Source: Parietaria judaica (taxonomy: Eukaryota > Streptophyta > Magnoliopsida > Rosales > Urticaceae). Taken from it: 64,000 nucleotides of DNA. Shown one piece after another: positions 1 through 12,010 of this stretch (positions are counted from its first letter, which is position 1; every line of letters starts with the position of its first letter). Position numbers and translations under genes: made by a program. The stretch is from assembly GCA_954871525.1 (NCBI GenBank), contig OX940868.1, forward strand, positions 17,107,056 to 17,171,055, given 5' to 3'. The notes under the pieces are model-generated. The model was not told the DNA's origin and searched no databases. It saw only the letters and a list, made by a program, of their open reading frames with translations.

Positions 1-1139
1 CATGTATATATTTATAAGTGTGGATCATATTGTTTTAATAAATTAAGACAATTCATTCAAAAGGGTACGTATTAATTAGTGGTTTTATTCGAAGGGTAAA
101 AATAAATGACATGTCGGTATACGAGAAACATTTGAGTAATGTTTAGTAGGTGAGGAATGGAGGAAATGAGGAACAATATATTAAATAAAATGCGACACGA
201 AGTACATAATATGTGAAAATCAAAATGTATGCAAGAATATTATGAGCATTGTACTGATTCTAAGACGATTTTCACTTACTTTTGTCCAAAACTTATAATT
301 ATTTGGACACTATTCAGTTAGAACCTAAAACAGTTCTTTAACTTAAAATTTTCGGATTTTTAGCTATACAATATAAAATTGTTTAGCTATATGTATACGT
401 CCTAATGAAATTCGACGGTCCATATTAATTAGTCAATCAGATCCGGATTTTGGTCCTGAATTTTTATAGAATTTAATAATCTGTAAACTAAATTTCATTT
501 TTACCATATGGTAATATTGTGTGTTATATATACTAATTACTAAGTATCCCAAATGAAAATCTGGAATCCTATGAGAATCAGTAAGAATTTTTATTGAATT
601 TTTTTAATCAAGTGCTTAATTGAGTATATATTTTCTTACAATTTCCAAAAAATATTCTTACTACACTGCGTTTGCAAGTCCTACTTCAAACTTTTTCAAC
701 CGGCGATTATTGTATTAGTAGTTTTAAAATTTTATAGTATCATTTAAATTTCGTTGATCATGACATTATAACTTCTTAGGGAACGTGAAATTATTATAGC
801 TTATTAAAAAATAATCAAGGTAGACTTCTTATAAAAATTGATACTTGCACATTGCTTGTAAGATAGTTCACATGTGAAAATCGATTTCTTAATATATATA
901 TATGCATATGAATTATGTATCTCAGTTATTAGCTCACTACTGATAAAATCAGTCAGCTCGTACACTTTTCTTAAACTAATTTGTAAGTGTTAGTTAAAGG
1001 CTAATTAATTAGTATGACACCTTTTTGTTTTTGTAAGACACTAAATTCATAATATTTAGAAATCATATCAAAGCTACTGTTTCCTATATAAGAATTTCTT
1101 TTTCTTAATTATTTGCACCAAAAGACAAATATGGTATGG

Positions 1140-1421
1140 GAAATTTGATAATTTATTCCCCCAAATGATCACAAACCATTTGAAGAAATATTTTAAATTT
1201 TTTTTCTTCTTTAAAAATTGTTCCCCAATGCTTTTTAGACACATTTACTTTCAAATTAAGACAGTTTAGGGCAGTTTGATACTAGGTTTTAGACGCTATT
1301 GATATTAAGTTTTAGACAAGTTAAATGAGGGGTAAAGTTGTCCAAAAGAAATAATAAAGAATAATTTTTCAAAGAAAAAAAAAGAAAACTGAAATAATTT
1401 TAAAGTAAATTATCAAGTTTA
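1140..1421. repeat. possible foldback MITE
   Basis: About 85 bp at the left (aaatttgataatttattccc onward) is partly complementary to the right end, which finishes in taaattatcaagttt. Both arms contain an A/T-rich segment with a TTTTTTCTT core. I saw no target duplication, and AT-rich DNA gives such matches by chance, so this is tentative. Confidence 0.35.
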
Positions 1422-2484
1422 CCTATGGCTATCTCTAATATAATTATTTCTTCTTGGTTTTGCCCTCATGCAAACCATGATTCCATTTTTTATTTTATTT
1501 TTCTTTCTTAAAATGATAAGAAGATAAGAAAAATATAGTTGTTGAGGTTACATGCATGATTGAAAGAAGAAATGAGATCTTTTTCTGGGGAAGAAGAAGA
1601 TCTTTGGTGTATATTTGAAGATGTATTTGTCTATTCTATTTAGCTATTTGACTTTGCTTATCTGTCACCAAACTATCTCATAGTGGGTCGGCAAGAATTA
1701 AATTGCTTCTTATCAACTCTTCTAGAATTAGGATGTTGACATATTTATTATTTACATTTTTCTAATAAACTCATAATACAAAGTTAACTCTCTTATATGT
1801 ATTGAACTTGTATGGAGCGAAATTCGGTTTTCCTTATCGGACTTTCTTTTCTACTATATATTGGTCTAAAATATGTGATATAATTTTTATTTTTTTTATC
1901 TTGGTTTATAGAACTTATTAGTTTTTTCATTTGAAATAATGCATGAAATATATTTTAAAGAAATATAGTTATTGCATTTTTTTTTTTACTCAATATTGGT
2001 CTAAGATATAGTTTTTCATTATAAAATCATATATTCGTCAATTTCATAAATAAATTTAACAATCTAAGAAAAAAATAATAAGATATGAAATTCAAATAAC
2101 ATAATATTGTGATCACTACCGGCCCTGAAGGTATACATGGTAGGCTCAAGACTAATAGATTCGTAAACGGTGTATATTATAATATACATAAATTTATATT
2201 AAGAAAATAATATTAAAAGTGAGCTTGATATAAGAGTGGACCATGATGTGTAGTGTAGTATTACTTCTCTATTGTCTATTAATATATCTTTTTATTATTG
2301 ATATTTAATTTTATAGTTACGATAAATGTCCCAAAATAAGTCTTCGCATAAGGTCCTGACAAACTCAGGACCGACCTTGATTATGATCCTATATGATCGA
2401 CTACTTTACTTTGTGGACTTGGGCTGTGTTATATTGTATATGGGATCTCCGATAATAAAATTTGACTCTAAATTTCACGATTAC

Positions 2485-2486
<2 letters not shown>

Positions 2487-2520
<34 letters not shown>
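2487..2520. repeat. poly-T homopolymer (34 T)
   Basis: An uninterrupted run of T. It could be the poly-A tail of a minus-strand retroposon, but I recognised no SINE or LINE body on the adjoining right side. Confidence 0.9.
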
Positions 2521-2521
<1 letters not shown>

Positions 2522-3128
2522 TAAATCTTACGTAGTAGAATTTCAAAAAAATAATCTTTGTATGTGGTCAGGGTATACTTTTGTTTTGCATAAATATGAA
2601 TCCATTATGTAGGAGAAATTTAGAAAATCAAAGGGTGTATCCGAATAGAATTCCTATGTATGAATGATTATGATTTGTCGCTAATATCAAGACGATCTTT
2701 TTGGTCCCTCAAAAGCCGTCGTTTGATTTGTTTAGCTTTCCTAGGGTTTTGATAACTTTTATGTTCTATTTTTGATCGCACTGTATTGCTTTTCCTATGC
2801 ACATGTTTGATGTTCCACACCAAACAATTCTCCTTCTCGATCTCATGTTTTAGTTATATCCAAGGTTAGACTTTTTCACGATTATCATCGATAATCTTTG
2901 ATTATCCGTCTTGTCGGTAGTTATCGGTAAGACGGCCATGTCAGTAATTTTTCATGATTTTTACCGAAAATCAGTAAACATCTTAAAAAAATAATAAAAA
3001 TATGTATTTTTCAAGAAATTTTGCACTTTTTGATGATTTTATTTACATATGTGAGAGTGAGACTATATTTTATTTACCTATGTTTAAGTATGAAAGGATT
3101 TTATTTTTGGTATTTTTAATGTTTTATC

Positions 3129-5871
3129 TGTTGGAAATCACGTCTCGGATTCCGTATAATTATCACGATTTATACGTCCGAACCGTCAGGGTAACATTTA
3201 AAAAATTATTTTAAAGCGGAAAACTTGTTATCCAAACTACGGTCCGAATATCGGATAATAACCATATCCCAAGATCTGATAAATATTATGCAATTTAATA
3301 TTCATAACTCATTATTAATAAACTAGTCATAATAGAAAATAAATAGAAAGCAGTAAATGTTTGCATTTATTAACCCAATGCATAAGGCCGTACCTCGTTT
3401 GGCGATTTCGGCTGCGCACTCTTAGTTGGGCAGGGCTCCGCCGTTGCTGAGGGAATCTCCCGTGATCTTCCGGGATATTCTCCTGGAATCCTCGTACCGA
3501 AGCGTGGGCTTCGCCGGCAGGACTCCATCGCAAAACTTTAACTGATGGTTCTTTTTAAGCTTCCGGAGAAATAGTCTCCTAAGCCGAACCAGAAGAAGAG
3601 ATCAGAGAGAAAATTCGCAGACCCTGAAGGAGAGGGAGAGTTCGAATTTTTCTCTGGGGAAAGGTGTGAAAAATGTGTAGAATAAGCTCCCTATTTATAG
3701 GCTCAAGACTGTAACCGATTTGGAGATATTCCCTCCCTAAATTCGAATTTCATTAATTAAATATAATTAATTATCTCAATCCAATGGTCCAGATTTAATC
3801 TCATCTAAATCCAATGGATATAATTAATTAGGGATTTAATTAAATAAGAAAGATTTAGATAAATCAAAAATCCAATCTTATCTTCTTATCATCATAAAAT
3901 TCGAATTATGATATATATATATATAAAATTCGAATCATTATTATCTAGATCCAACGGTTGAGATGATTCTTAAAACCGATCTAATGGATCAAATAAGTTT
4001 AGGATAAATTAATTTATTAAAACAATTTTATTTTTTCGAATTTATCCATAAACCTAATTCGAATATATATAGATATATATATATATATAATTAATCAATT
4101 CTTAATCCGACGGTATAGATTAAATCTTAGACCGATCCAACGGATATAATTGATTAATCAAATTCGAAAAATAAAACTTGGTCACCAAGTTATTAATTTC
4201 GAATTCATCAATATCCTAATCCAACGGTTGATATTAAATCATAATCGATCCAATGGATAATATTGATTTTAGAGATTTGCCAAAGTACCAAAACATTTGG
4301 TACTTATGCCGCAAATATAGAAATACCAAATCACGCTATTCGAATTTAACTAGGGTTTCATATGACAAACCCTAATTCGAATTTACACATATTAATATAT
4401 ATAATTATATATATTCATTTATTAATATAAATCTATTAATTATTAATTAATTATTAATAAGATATTAATAATTAAATCCAAATAATTAAATTATATTAAT
4501 AAATCCTGATCTCAATATCACACATAAAAATGTCATGGTGCCACACTATCATTTAAATTCGTGACATGTGATTTAATTTCAAAGTTTATCGAACCGATCA
4601 CAAACTTAGAAAATCCATAAATCACTAACCGTAAGTCGAAATGACTTGGTTCAAAAAGCAAAGTTGCTTAGAATTTAATTTCCAACAACATGGTGCTGAT
4701 AGAAAATCTAAATTCTAACTTTATTTTTGTCAGTTAATTTCGTGTACCAAAATATGATACTTTTGCCACGCCAACGATAAAACTATCTGATGTCTGACAC
4801 AGACCTTTCAGTTTTATAAGTCAAGCCAAATGATTAAACATTATCCAGAATGTATTTTAATCACGTACGTATCATCCGTTACGGAGCTATCCTGGGGACC
4901 ATGGACCCGTATCACTTAAGCTCCAACGAACTGCTAGTTGTTCGTCAAACCTCGAAGTGATTCCACTATAGACCCGAGGCTGCACTCTTTAGTGATACGG
5001 TATATATTATTCCTTTTATAATAGCAGGGTGTCCATTGATACAATCAAATTCGGGTTATTGATCTTTCACTTGATGATTCATAAATGAGCAGGCGGTTTT
5101 TACCGTTATGACCCTCATTGTATTTACTTCCTTGACTCAGTCAGCAATGTCATGAGTAACCCACTTATGGTTTCGATTCATAAGTTGCGCATGGGTATCT
5201 CTCACTTCTCACCACCGACAATCAAGGGAATCATCATCACTCTAAGGAGAGCTGTGTGATGCCCATGTCTATGACCAAGCTACCCTTACTGCTGACTCTC
5301 ATGTTCCCAAAATAATAGTGTTGGGAACAGCTGTAATATTTCGTGTTCTTTAACGGTTAAATCAAAGAACAATCAAGTCAGCAGCTTGGACTCAAGATCA
5401 CTCAGGACTTAGATCGAATATCCATTTGATCATCTACTAGTGACTCAACTCCAAGTTATCAGTGACGGTCTTATATGATGACTTCCGGAGTTTAAGTCAG
5501 GTCCAGTCCAGTATGAAGACACTTCATACTTAATGCACTTCTAGTGAGTGTGACACACACAAAATCCAGAATAGGATTATCACTTAGTCACATTAATGAC
5601 CTTATACGATTAATGGGCTCCCACACAGTTGATCAGGTCACGGACATTTTAAGTTCATTTATTATGATTATTAATTCTTCCTCACATTGACTCTGTTGTG
5701 ATAATAATAACATAATTGCATCCTTCATGAACTAAGGAATCAAACATTCTATTTTACTCTACCGGAAACTATAATAAGATTATCATAATAAGCATCATCT
5801 TTATTCAACGACTTGTCATAATCTTTTACAAAGGGATAAAATATCTTGTTTAAGGACACACATGTCCAACA
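3129..5871 (-). repeat. 3' LTR of the copia element (left side)
   Basis: 2,743 bp, starting tgttggaaatc and ending tgtccaaca. It is nearly identical to 10862-13612. On the minus strand a TATA-type box CTATAAATAG lies at 3691-3700. It carries many TTCGAA and ATCCAAYGG motifs. A 68-codon minus-strand frame (3327-3533) appears in both LTRs, but only because the LTRs are copies of each other. Confidence 0.95.
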
Positions 5872-5882
5872 ATCTCCCACTT
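5872..5882 (-). other. polypurine tract of the copia element
   Basis: The minus strand reads AAGTGGGAGAT directly before the LTR start TGTTGG. This is the usual plus-strand priming site of copia elements, in the right place and orientation. Confidence 0.85.
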
Positions 5883-5886
5883 GTAC

Positions 5887-8800
5887 TTAAAGAAGATGAC
5901 CCATGTCTTTCAGACCCATATTCTCCAGATGCCTCCTGAATATTTTCTCTGGCAACGTCTTGGTGAATGGATCAGCCAGATTGTCTTCCGAAGCTATTTT
6001 CACAACCCTTACGTCGCCACGACGCACTATCTCTCTTGTGAGATGGTATTTGCGTTCTATATGTTTTGCCTTGTTATGGTCTCTGGGCTCTTTAGAATTT
6101 GCCACCGCACCACTGTTGTCACAGTATAGTGTTTGGGGCCCATCTACATCTGGAACAACTCCCAGTTCTATGTTGAAATTCTTGAGCCAAACTGATTCTT
6201 TGGCTGTCTCACAGGCTGCCACGTATTCAGCTTCCATGGTGGAATCTACGATACAGGATTGCTTTATGCTTCTCCAGAATATCGCTCCACCAGCAAGGGT
6301 GTACACTGCTCCTGACGTCGATTTTCTCGCGTCTCTATCAGACATAAAGTCTGAATCAGTGTATCCTAGTGGATTCAGTTCTGATCCTGAAAACACTAAC
6401 ATATAGTTTCTCGTTCTCCGAAGATACTTGAGAATGTTCTTCACTGCAGTCCAGTGAGCCATACCAGGGTTGGATTGATATCTGCTAACAATTCCCACAG
6501 CGTAACAGATGTCTGGCCTAGTACACTGCATAGCGTACATCAGACTTCCCACTGCTGAAGCATAGGGTATCCTCCTCATCACGTCTTGCTCTTCCGGAGA
6601 AGTTGGGCATTGTTTCCTACTAAGGAATACTCCATGTCTGGTTGGTAAATTACCTCCCTTGGAGTTTGCCATTGCAAAACGTTCAAGCACCTTATCAATG
6701 TAAGTTGCTTGCGATAAGGCTAGAAGCCTGTTGTTGCGATCCCTGAATATACGGATCCCAAGAACATAGCTGGCTTCTCCCATGTCCTTCATTTGGAATT
6801 GCGTAGATAGCCACGCTTTTACGTCCGATAGCTTCTTCACACTGTTTCCAATGAGAAGAATATCGTCGACGTACAGAACAAGAAAAATTTCCACGGTTTC
6901 GTCATTGAGTTTATAAATGCAGGCCTCAGTGAGATTTTGAATGAATCCATAGGTTTTGATGGTTTCATCAAACCTAAGATTCCAGGATCTGGAAGCTTGC
7001 TTTAATCCATAAATGGATTTAAGTAATCTACAAACTTTCCCTTCTTGACCCTGTAGCACGAACCCTTATGGTTGGTCCATATAGATGTTTTCGTCAATGT
7101 ACCCGTTCAGGAATGCGGTTTTGACGTCCATCTGCCAAATCTCATAATTGAGACTACAGGCTATGGCCATGAGAATCCGGATGGACTTGAACTTAGCGAC
7201 TGATGCGAAGGTTTCATCGAAATCAATACCTTCCCTCTGGGTAAAACCCTTTGCCACTAGTCTAGCCTTGAAGGTTTCAACCTTCCCGTCCACCCCTCTC
7301 TTTCGCTTGTATACCCACTTACAGCCAATGGTTTTGAAACCATCCGGTAAGTCTACAAGTTCCCAGACTTCATTAGAATCCATAGATTCTATTTCTTGGT
7401 TCATGGCTTCCTGCCATTCTCCCTTATCAGGATCCTCCATAGCTTGTTTGTAGCCTATGGGATCTTTAACACTAGTGTCTGTGACAGCTAGGTGAAATTC
7501 CAACTGGGTGTGCTCGTAGCGCTCAACAGGTCTTTTGAACCTCCCACTACGTCTGAGTACCCCTTGGTTCTGATTTGGGACCGTGGTTTCTACTATATCT
7601 TCGACAACAGGCACTGTTGGAGATATTGTGACCTTGTCACCTGACAGTTCCTCGAGTATAACTTTACTTCGAGGTTTGAAGTTTGTCATATAATCTTGTT
7701 CCAGAAAGGTAGCATTTGTCGAGACAAATACTTTCTTACTTTCTGGACTATAAAACAAACCTCCTTTAGTCTCTTTGGAATATCCTACGAACAGACAAAC
7801 TTCCGTTCGGGATTCCAATTTATTTTTGTTTCCAGTCCGCACATGTGCAGGACATCCCCAAATTCTGTAATGTCGCAGACTTGGTATTCTGCCATTCCAT
7901 AATTCGACGGGTGTTTTAGAAACAGACTTTGATGGCACAACATTCAGAATGTTTGTAGCCGTCAACAAAGCATATCCCCAGAATGAATTGGGTAGCGATG
8001 AATAACTTAACATCGACCTTACCATTTCCAATAAGGTCCTATTTCTCCTTTCTGCAACACCGTTTTGTTCTGGTGTGCCAGGAGCAGTTAGTTAAGATGT
8101 TATACCTTTCTCGATCAATAGGTCGCAAAACTCATGATCTAGGTATTCTCCCCCTCGATCAGATCGAAGAGACTTTAATGACAGTCCTAGTTGATTCTCA
8201 GATTCTGCCAGAAATTCTCTGAAATTACCCAAGGTTTCAGATTTCTTGGCCATGAGATAAACGTAACCATATCTTGAATAATCGTCAATAAAGGTGACAA
8301 AGTATTCAATTCCTCCCTTTCCTTGTATGTTCATGGGACCACATACATCAGAATGGACGAGTTCTAATGGTTTAGTGGCTCTTTGACCTTTCATCGAGAA
8401 AGGTCTTTTGGTCATTTTAGCCTCTATACAGGATTCACAAACAGGCAAAGAACCGATTGTTAGTTCTTTAAGGGGTCCATCCTTTACCAGCCTGTTTATC
8501 CTGTCTAGATTAATATGACCCAATCTTAAATGCCACAGGTACGTTTGAACATCATTGTCAATTTTGGGTTTCTTAATTGACTTCGGCCCTGCCAGTTTAA
8601 ACATCTCAGTATTCATACAGCTACCATAATCTGGTCTTAGGATGTATAATCCGTTTTCTGCTTTAGCAGTACAAATATATACTCCATCCTTTGTGATGAC
8701 CCAATGGGATCCACGAAAATTTAGAGTATAACCTTGTTTGTACAACAGATAAGCAGAAAGTATATTTCTGCAGACATTTGGATAATAGTACACATTATCA

Positions 8801-9255
8801 ACAAATAAATACTTATTTCCAAATGTCAGTCGCAAATTTCCTACGGCCTTTGCTTGTAGAAATTCCCCGTTTCCCACTTTCAAAGTTGGCCCTTCATTTA
8901 TCTCTTCCAATTTGTCAAGAGACTGAAGAGAATTGCACGCATGATCGTTTGCTCCTGAATCTAAGATCCAGTTGAAGGATGAGCTGTCCACGAAACATGT
9001 TTCTAATGTTGAACGATCAACATTACTTGTACTCCCAATCTGGAAGAATTCTTCCTGGTTTCCAATGATTCTCTTCCTCTTGTTCAAAGAGTTTATAGCA
9101 TTCTGATCTGCCATTCCAAGTTTTTCCAAAGATCCACTCATGGCCAGCTTGCTAAGGGATTTTGTGACTTTTACCAGATTGCTTTGATTTTGAGACATCA
9201 GCGTCAGAGTAGACTTTTCCATTTCTTGTTTGTCGAAAGACATCTTAATTGGCAT
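5887..9255 (-). pseudogene. copia pol polyprotein (protease-integrase-RT-RNase H) with two in-frame stops
   Basis: One continuous frame of 1,123 codons. The aspartic protease site is DSGA at residues 99-102. The GAG-pre-integrase zinc motif uses H242, H247, C273 and C276. The integrase acidic residues D303, D366 and E402 have DD35E spacing. Reverse transcriptase has its YVDD box around residue 796. The RNase H domain contains TMEAEY and YCDNSGA and ends in DMGHLL. A TAA at 8092-8094 (codon 388) falls between the second D and the E of the integrase. A second TAA at 7066-7068 (codon 730) lies inside the reverse transcriptase. The frame is otherwise undamaged, which fits recent decay. It begins just before the protease; no capsid domain or CCHC knuckle precedes it. 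Confidence 0.95.
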
Positions 9256-9401
9256 TGAAAAAGAAACTTATTAAACTTTATTATAGGTAGAATGTTTTTG
9301 AAAAGTTTTTATTTGAAATAGTTACATGATGCAAACATGTTCTGGGTAAAACGTTAAATAAACCCTTTAACTATTTCGTGATAATTTAACCGACTGTACA
9401 C

Positions 9402-9770
9402 GTCGTTGCCGTCCTTAGTGGCATGGTCACTCTAGGGTGACTCGCGGTGTCAACCGTGTAGTTTGGTTAAACTAAGTTTTAGTCATAAACTTAATTAATA
9501 TTCATAACAAGAACCACCAAGTTCTCTATGATTATTAACTATCACCATAGACGGTCAGGAAGCACCAACTTCCGTGCAAGCTTAACCCATTATTTTTGGT
9601 TCTCGGGATCCTCTTGGAAACGTCGTCCTTAGGGAATGGTCACACTAGGGTGACTCGCGGTCCATTTCCAAGATTCCTCCGTCCCCATATTCTTTTGGAA
9701 CTATCACGTTGTCAAACCTCCCACAAGCACACCTTCCTTAGGGAATGGACACACTAGGGTGACTCGAGGC
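9402..9770. repeat. three dispersed copies of a ~40-bp motif in the copia leader
   Basis: Copies at about 9402-9448, 9621-9661 and 9731-9769 share the core cactagggtgactcg (first copy ctctagggtgactcg), each preceded by a ccttag block. Spacing is irregular. Function is unknown; packaging or RNA structure is possible. Confidence 0.75.
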
Positions 9771-10329
9771 GGTGTGGTCAGCAGACCTTGTGTTAGTAAT
9801 AATGGAGACCTTTAATGTATTCTATACTTGCCATTGTTTTTGGGAGATAACGTTTTTTATTTCTTATACTAAGTTATAAAAACTTAATATATAAACTATT
9901 AATGACACATTAATGGTTTATTTCGGATTTATTTATTACGTCACGTAATTAAATAATCCCATTTTATTGTGTTTATTATTTTGTCGGTAGTGATAGATCA
10001 ATTCGTACGCTCTCCAGGTTGATGGGAGGGGTCCTAACCGGTCACCCAGAAGTGGATGGTGAACCGGCCCCACTTTTGATTCCCTCTTCCTTAGGCAAGA
10101 TTGTACGATTGAAATTTTTCCGACTCATAATAAAACACATTTACATTTACTCTTTATTATTTATATCTATCCTAAATATGACATATTAATAATGATCCAA
10201 ACATAGACTCTATGTTTAAGGGTTATGAAAATAGGTTATAATAAATTATATCTATGATGAATATAATTAATTATTTCTAGGGATCCGGGTCGGAATAAAT
10301 TCCGACCCATAATTAAAAATTATGTACGT

Positions 10330-10712
10330 GGGCCCTCCGGGCCTAAGCCCGGGCCCACATCCCTAGGAAAGGCCACGCCCAACCAGCCGAAGAGGGCCAG
10401 GGCAGCGCCCACCTCGCGCTGGGCCAGCAGGCCCATTCCGCTGCCAAGCAGCGTGGGCTGCTGCCAGGGCGCGAGGCCCATTCTGCTGCCAGGCAGCGTG
10501 GGCCGCACCCAGGGCGCGAGGCCCAGGCACTGCGCGCCAGGGCAACCCGCAAGGGTCTCGCCCTGGGCCTCGCCCTGGCGTGGGCTTCGCTACGGGCCTG
10601 GCCCGTGGCGATTAGGGTTCTGACCCTGGGGCTGCTGCGGCAGCCCCTGGTTAGCCCTTGCCACGGGCTGGGCTGCGCCTAGCAGCCCAGCCATTTTACC
10701 GGGCCGATCTTT
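10330..10712. repeat. GC-rich block with a 45-bp tandem repeat
   Basis: A sharp GC island inside an AT-rich element. Two adjoining 45-bp units (10431-10475 and 10476-10520) share gcccattc, then a ctgcca stretch, then gcgtgggc, then ccagggcgcgag. Further gggcc, gccctgg and cagcccagcc pieces surround them. Three overlapping open frames on the minus strand (10320-10552) come from the base composition and look non-coding. Strong RNA structure is likely. Confidence 0.75.
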
Positions 10713-10847
10713 CGGGTCGGGAATTAATTAAATTAATATTAAAATATCCAGAAATAAATTTCAATTTTAATTATTAATTTATTCATCAAATAATTTGTTC
10801 TTTAAACCCTTCAATTAAATTACGTAATTATTTATCCTTGAACCATG

Positions 10848-10859
10848 GCTCTGATACCA
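10848..10859 (-). other. primer binding site (tRNA-iMet) of the copia element
   Basis: The minus strand reads TGGTATCAGAGC, two bases after the end of the 5' LTR. It is complementary to the 3' end of plant initiator methionine tRNA, the usual copia primer. Confidence 0.92.
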
Positions 10860-11423
10860 ATTGTTGGAAATCACGTCTCGGATTCCGTATAATTATCACG
10901 ATTTATACGTCCGAACCGTCAGGGTAACATTTAAAAAATTATTTTAAAGCGGAAAACTTGTTATCCAAACTACGGTCCGAATATCGGATAATAACCATAT
11001 CCCAAGATCTGATAAATATTATGCAATTTAATATTCATAACTCATTATTAATAAACTAGTCATAATAGGAAATAAATAGAAAGCAGTAAATGTTTGCATT
11101 TATTAACCCAATGCATAAGGCCGTACCTCGTTTGGCGATTTCGGCTGCGCACTCTGAGTTGGGCAGGGCTCCGCCGTTGCTGAGGGAATCTCCCGTGATC
11201 TTCCGGGATATTCTCCTGGAATCCTCGTACCGAAGCGTGGGCTTCGCCGGCAGGACTCCGTCGCAAAACTTTAACTGATGGTTCTTTTTAAGCTTCCGGA
11301 GAAATAGTCTCCTAAGCCGAACCAGAAGAAGAGATCAGAGAGAAAATTCGCAGACCCTGAAGGAGAGGGAGAGTTCGAATTTTTCTCTAGGGAAAGGTGT
11401 GAAAAATGTGTAGAATGAGCTCC

Positions 11424-11433
11424 CTATTTATAG
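11424..11433 (-). promoter_or_regulatory. TATA box of the copia 5' LTR
   Basis: CTATAAATAG on the minus strand, matching a plant TATA consensus. It is conserved in the other LTR at 3691-3700. Transcription would start roughly 30 bp lower in coordinate. Confidence 0.75.
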
Positions 11434-11510
11434 GCTCAAGACTGTAACCGATTTGGAGATATTCCCTCCCTAAATTTGAATTTCATTAATTAAATATAAT
11501 TAATTATCTC

Positions 11511-12010
11511 AATCCAATGGTCCAGATTTAATCTCATCTAAATCCAATGGATATAATTAATTAGGGATTTAATTAAATAAGAAAGATTTAGATAAATCAA
11601 AAATCCAATCTTATCTTCTTATCATCATAAAATTCGAATTATGATATATATATATATATATATATATAAAATTCGAATCATTATTATCTAGATCCAACGG
11701 TTGAGATGATTCTTAAAACCGATCTAATGGATCAAATAAGTTTAGGATAAATTAATTTATTAAAACAATTTTATTTTTTCGAATTTATCCATAAACCTAA
11801 TTCGAATATATATAGATATATATATATATAATTAATCAATTCTTAATCCGACGGTATAGATTAAATCTTAGACCGATCCAACGGATATAATTGATTAATC
11901 AAATTCGAAAAATAAAACTTGGTCACCAATTTATTAATTTCGAATTCATCAATATCCTAATCCAACGGTTGATATTAAATCATAACCGATCCAATGGATA
12001 ATATTGATTT
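11511..12010 (-). promoter_or_regulatory. four-copy module in the LTR U3 region
   Basis: Four imperfect ~50-bp modules at 11511-11563, 11691-11737, 11845-11897 and 11959-12010. Each has an ATCCRAYGG half, then AGAT or ATATT, then a second GATCCAAYGGAT-like half. Eight ATCYRAYGG sites result, and most copies of CCGTTGGAT on the minus strand fit a MYB-type core (CNGTTR). The array sits just upstream of the LTR TATA box, where enhancers are expected. TTCGAA motifs are scattered between the modules. Confidence 0.6.

Larger units (their letters stand above)
1..2852. other. AT-rich intergenic stretch, no gene
   Basis: No open frame here looks like a protein. The one short frame at 2326-2535 ends in polyphenylalanine made by a poly-T tract. 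The stretch holds a possible foldback element (1140-1421) and a T34 homopolymer. Around 2119-2380 the pieces ccggccctga and tcaggaccga form a weak inverted pair, but I found no target duplication there. Confidence 0.6.
9256..10847 (-). other. copia leader region without gag
   Basis: About 1.6 kb lies between the primer site and pol, where gag should be. It is AT-rich, full of stops, and holds no frame resembling a copia capsid or zinc knuckle. Instead it contains three copies of a 40-bp motif and a GC-rich block. Gag may have been lost, or the element may belong to a lineage that borrows capsids from relatives. Confidence 0.7.

Noticed and set aside
2326..2535. 69-codon frame ending in polyphenylalanine
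   Set aside because: The tail is a poly-T homopolymer and the rest has no protein features.
3327..3533. 68-codon minus-strand frame conserved in both LTRs (also 11060-11266)
   Set aside because: It is present twice only because LTRs are duplicated at insertion. It lies in the R/U5 leader and has no recognisable domain.
10320..10552. Three overlapping 60-69 codon minus-strand frames as a possible gag remnant
   Set aside because: Alanine-, proline- and tryptophan-rich in all three frames because of the GC-rich tandem repeat; none resembles Gag.
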